Assembly (NCBI GenBank): GCA_041821285.1
Contig: JBGUER010000142.1
Span: 1-8,341, forward strand
Direction of reading: 5' to 3'
Length of the DNA: 8,341 nt
From: JAJBWD01 sp041821285
GTDB taxonomy: Bacteria > Bacillota > Clostridia > Clostridiales > Clostridiaceae
Shown here piece after piece: positions 5,943 through 8,341 of the stretch. The notes beneath the pieces were generated by a model. It made no database searches, was not told the origin of the DNA, and saw nothing but the letters and a program-made list of their open reading frames with translations. Within the stretch, counting starts at the first letter, position 1. Every line of letters begins with the position of its first letter. Made by a program: the position numbers and the translations under genes.

Positions 5943-7716
5943 ACAGGAATTTTAAAACTAAAATAAGCGCAATTATTAATGATACGAATATATAAGAAAT
6001 ATGTGATTGAATTCTTCCGTAGTTAATTTTTATTATCTTATTTGTTAAAAAATCAACTATCTTTAAACTATTTTTATATAAAGAATGTTCTATTATGTCA
6101 TTAGTCTTTTGACTTATATAAATAGTTTCTTTTTTGTTGATTTTCTTATTGTAATTTGCAATAGATCCAAAAATCTTTGCAGCAGGTTGAACAAATCCAC
6201 TTCCAGTGTACTGAACAAAAGGTTTGTCATATTTGTAACCACAGGCCCAAGTGTCATTGATTTCCACGTTTTTGCCAGATGAGTTTATTTTATTAAACAT
6301 ATATAACATAAAAGTGATGAAAAATAATATTAGGGTAAATATTATTATCTCATTTCCATTTTTAAAGCTAGGGATTTTTTCATTGATGTTTAATAGATTG
6401 TTAGTATAATAAGATATTTTGTTTATTATAAACGGTGAAAATATTCCAGTAAGTATGGTGAGAATAGCAAGTAAACCTTGTCCAATATTCATAGACATTG
6501 GAATAGTGTTAACGTGCTCTGCTTTTTCAGTTCTTGGTTTTCCAAGAAACGTGATTCCAAAGGATTTAACACTAGCATAAAATGCAGCTCCACTCGTGAA
6601 TACTATAATGATTCCACAACTAAAAATCAGTATTATAATCCAAATATTTTGTATCATAGTTAATGCTTGGATGAAACTTCTAAGTATGAGAATTTCGCTT
6701 GCAAAGCCATTAAATGGTGGCACTGCGGAAATGGCACAGGTTCCAATAAATGTACAGATTGCAGTAAACTTCATAGTTTTATTAAGACCGCCAAGTTCGT
6801 TCATATTTTTAGTTCCTGTTGCATACAAGACACTTCCTGCATTTAGAAATAAAAGGCTTTTGAAAATGGCGTGATTTAAACAGTGAAGCAATGCTGCTAC
6901 TAAAGCTAAAGAAGCTAATGTGTTTAAATTATAATATATTGCTATCATTGATATTCCAAGTGCTGCAAAAATAAGTCCTATGTTTTCTGCACTAGAATAT
7001 GCCAATAATTTTTTTATATTGTTTTGTAATAGCGCATTTAGAATTGAAAAGATAGCTGTAATAGTTCCAATTATAACAACTATAATTCCACAACTTAAAG
7101 GGGTGATTCTTAAAAAAACAAAGGTTACTCTTATAAAACCATATAATGCAACTTTTAACATTACTCCAGACATTAAAGCTGAAACATTAGAGGGTGCTGC
7201 TGGATGAGCTTTTGGAAGCCATGCATGAAGTGGAACTATACCCATTTTTGCACCAAATCCTAATAGGGCTAAAATGAATATAATGTATTTTTGTTTTGGT
7301 GAAAAATCTGCCGAATACTTAAGAATTTCATTAAAATTAAAGCTTCCAGTATATTTATACAAGAAAGCAAACATCACCATTAAAAATAGACCGCTTATAT
7401 GGGTCATAATAAAATAAAATATTCCTGATTTTAAATTTTCTTTATTCAAATATTCATAAATTACTAGAAAAAAAGAAGAAATAGACATAATTTCCCAAAA
7501 TACAAGAAAATTTATTGAATTATCAGCAAGTACAACGCCTATCATTGAGGCTACAAATAGAATAAATAATGATAACATGTATTTTATTGAATAATGTTTT
7601 TTGTATTCCATTATATAACCCTTAGTATAAATTGCCACTGGTATAAATATTAAAATAATTATAAGTACAAAGTATATTGAAAGCCAATCTTTTTGAAAAT
7701 TAATTACGGGTAACAA
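5941..7716 (-). CDS. hyfB: HyfB/HycC-like ion-translocating subunit (NuoL/M family), first gene of the operon
   Basis: 591-residue polytopic protein (about 15 hydrophobic segments), the large antiporter-like subunit of hydrogenase-3/4-type complexes. Ion-path residues are present: Glu75 in FLVFWEIMSISSF, Lys157 in GFGAKMGIVPLHAWLPKAH, Lys188 in MLKVALYG, His278 and His282 with Lys286 in LLHCLNHAIFKSLLFLNAG, and Glu341 in GFASEILILRSF. The soluble C-terminal stretch WACGYKYDKPFVQYTGSGF (490-508) followed by VQPAAKIFG matches the tail typical of HyfB/HycC and separates it from NuoL. A terminal hydrophobic helix (about 572-590) closes the protein. The predicted start is TTG at 7716, with AGGAG ten bases upstream. 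An in-frame TGA lies just upstream and the next ATG is residue 36, so TTG is the best choice. A promoter with a perfect TATAAT lies about 60 bases upstream. Confidence 0.93.
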   Translation of the reverse strand: MLPVINFQKDWLSIYFVLIIILIFIPVAIYTKGYIMEYKKHYSIKYMLSLFILFVASMIGVVLADNSINFLVFWEIMSISSFFLVIYEYLNKENLKSGIFYFIMTHISGLFLMVMFAFLYKYTGSFNFNEILKYSADFSPKQKYIIFILALLGFGAKMGIVPLHAWLPKAHPAAPSNVSALMSGVMLKVALYGFIRVTFVFLRITPLSCGIIVVIIGTITAIFSILNALLQNNIKKLLAYSSAENIGLIFAALGISMIAIYYNLNTLASLALVAALLHCLNHAIFKSLLFLNAGSVLYATGTKNMNELGGLNKTMKFTAICTFIGTCAISAVPPFNGFASEILILRSFIQALTMIQNIWIIILIFSCGIIIVFTSGAAFYASVKSFGITFLGKPRTEKAEHVNTIPMSMNIGQGLLAILTILTGIFSPFIINKISYYTNNLLNINEKIPSFKNGNEIIIFTLILFFITFMLYMFNKINSSGKNVEINDTWACGYKYDKPFVQYTGSGFVQPAAKIFGSIANYNKKINKKETIYISQKTNDIIEHSLYKNSLKIVDFLTNKIIKINYGRIQSHISYIFVSLIIALILVLKFL

Positions 7717-7726
7717 ATAGTATCAT

Positions 7727-7732
7727 CTCCTA
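7727..7732 (-). promoter_or_regulatory. Ribosome binding site of the first operon gene (TTG start)
   Basis: TAGGAG on the minus strand, ten bases before the TTG at 7716. An ATG follows it directly with no spacer, but that frame stops after eight codons, so TTG is the only sensible start for the HyfB-like protein. Confidence 0.55.
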
Positions 7733-7776
7733 GGTATATTTAGTTATTAATTGAAATTTTTAATGTGGCGTTTATT

Positions 7777-7805
7777 ATTATACATTTTATCGTATATATT
7801 AACAA
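7777..7805 (-). promoter_or_regulatory. Predicted sigma-A promoter of the six-gene operon
   Basis: On the minus strand, TTGTTA (7800-7805, -35, four of six consensus bases) and TATAAT (7777-7782, -10, perfect) are separated by exactly 17 bases. Transcription would begin near 7770, leaving a leader of about 55 bases before the TTG start. The -35 region reads TTGTTAA, one half of the clostridial Rex operator pattern (TTGTTAANNNNTTAACAA), but the second half is not kept. The call was made by eye. Confidence 0.65.
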
Positions 7806-7829
7806 CTATATTCAATTTTTCATGATTTC

Positions 7830-7858
7830 TTGACATAAAAGTGTATAAAAATTAAAAT
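7830..7858 (+). promoter_or_regulatory. Predicted sigma-A promoter of the D-hydroxyacid dehydrogenase gene
   Basis: A perfect -35 box TTGACA (7830-7835) is followed by a 17-base spacer and TAAAAT (7853-7858, five of six -10 bases). The start codon lies about 30 bases beyond the -10 box. The -35 boxes of this promoter and of the opposite one are 24 bases apart, so a single regulator bound between them could act on both. Confidence 0.65.
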
Positions 7859-7890
7859 ATAATTAATTTATATAAAAAGGAGAATAAATA

Positions 7891-8341
7891 ATGAGAATAT
7901 TTGTATACAGTCATAGAAAAGACGAAACGGAATATTTTGAGAAATTCAGTGAAAAACACAATGTTGAAGTAAAATTATGTAAACAGGAACCCACTATAGA
8001 AAATGTAGAATTAGCAAGAGGTTTTCAATGTGTAAGTGTAGTTACCACTGTTATTAATGATGAATTAATAGAAAAATTTCATCAGGTTGGAGTTAAGTTT
8101 ATATCCACAAGAACAATTGGATACGATCATATAGATATAAAAAAAGCTAAACAGCTAGGAATGAGAGTAGGAAATGTAACTTATTCACCAAATAGTGTAA
8201 CTGATTATACTATTATGCTGCTTCTTATGGCAACTAGAAAAATGAAAGCTATTATGGATAGAAGTAATGTTCAAGATTATTCACTAAAAGGAATACAGGG
8301 TAAAGAGATACAAAACCTAACTGTAGGTGTTGTAGGAACAG
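7891..8341 (+). CDS. VanH-like D-lactate / D-2-hydroxyacid dehydrogenase, N-terminal part (3' end outside window)
   Basis: The first 150 codons of an NAD(H)-dependent D-isomer-specific 2-hydroxyacid dehydrogenase, usually about 320-330 residues and cytoplasmic. Such enzymes reduce pyruvate or another 2-oxoacid to the D-hydroxyacid. The start ATG has AGGAG eight bases upstream (7878-7882). Visible features are the N-terminal catalytic half-domain, FISTRTIGYDHIDIKKAKQL (70-89), the YSPNSVTDYTIMLLLMATRK stretch (98-117) leading into the long interdomain helix, and the beginning of the nucleotide-binding motif VGVVGTG (145 onward, GxGxxG). The catalytic Arg, Glu and His lie beyond the right edge. 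From memory the sequence is closer to VanH of glycopeptide resistance clusters (STRSIGCNHID, YSPDSVADYTMML) than to phenyllactate or hydroxyisocaproate dehydrogenases. A fermentative D-lactate dehydrogenase is still the simpler reading. It is divergent from the Ehr-like operon and has its own promoter. Confidence 0.9.
   Translation, partial: MRIFVYSHRKDETEYFEKFSEKHNVEVKLCKQEPTIENVELARGFQCVSVVTTVINDELIEKFHQVGVKFISTRTIGYDHIDIKKAKQLGMRVGNVTYSPNSVTDYTIMLLLMATRKMKAIMDRSNVQDYSLKGIQGKEIQNLTVGVVGT

Noticed and set aside
5480..7207. Several short plus-strand open frames (5480-5671, 6085-6282, 6478-6663, 6596-6874, 6980-7207)
   Set aside because: All are antisense to the HyfC-like and HyfB-like membrane genes, with no recognisable protein features.
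715..7716. Functional [NiFe] hydrogenase-4 / formate hydrogenlyase operon
   Set aside because: The large subunit lacks all four Ni-ligating cysteines, and no maturation or formate dehydrogenase genes are present.
7788..7805. Complete Rex operator
   Set aside because: Only the TTGTTAA half matches the pattern; the other half keeps about two of seven bases, so it is mentioned only as a possible half-site.
1..8341. CRISPR arrays, tRNA or rRNA genes, insertion sequences, long repeats
   Set aside because: Nothing of this kind was seen; the window is almost fully occupied by ordinary coding sequence with short spacers.

Overview
The window is very AT-rich DNA with strong AGGAG-type ribosome binding sites and TTG alternative starts. 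Its proteins look clostridial (a Clostridium-like low-GC Firmicute). This assignment rests on composition and protein style only, because no rRNA or other marker gene is present.

Layout: (1) positions 1-614, plus strand: the C-terminal part of a sensor histidine kinase, cut by the left edge. (2) 640-663: a hairpin between convergent genes, best read as the terminator of the long minus-strand operon. (3) 7716 down to 715, minus strand: six tightly packed genes, 11-18 bases apart, encoding a membrane-bound complex related to formate hydrogenlyase / hydrogenase-4 and respiratory complex I. In transcription order these are a HyfB-like ion-translocating subunit, a HyfC/HycD/NuoH-like membrane anchor, a HyfE-like subunit, a HyfF-like antiporter subunit, a NuoC-NuoD-type 'large subunit' (HyfG/HycE-like), and a small iron-sulfur subunit carrying an N-terminal two-cluster ferredoxin domain (HyfH fused to HyfI). 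(4) 7717-7890: a divergent promoter region. (5) 7891 to the right edge, plus strand: the first 150 codons of a VanH-like D-lactate / D-2-hydroxyacid dehydrogenase.

The main point is that this operon looks like a hydrogenase operon but its large subunit cannot be a [NiFe] hydrogenase. All four Ni-binding cysteines are replaced: the first motif reads RVSGES instead of RxCGxC, and the C-terminal motif reads SFNMSYSEND instead of a DPCxxC-type sequence. The position of the quinone-contacting tyrosine of complex I appears to be glycine by hand alignment. This matches the Ehr class (energy-converting hydrogenase related complexes), described as intermediates between group 4 hydrogenases and complex I and lacking an assigned reaction.

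The iron-sulfur chain (two [4Fe-4S] ferredoxin clusters plus an N2-like proximal cluster) and the proton-path Glu/Lys/His residues of the membrane arm are intact. The predicted machine could therefore take electrons from a low-potential donor such as ferredoxin and couple their transfer to ion movement, with an unknown acceptor. No NADH module, formate dehydrogenase, hydrogenase maturation gene or separate ferredoxin subunit is seen in the window.
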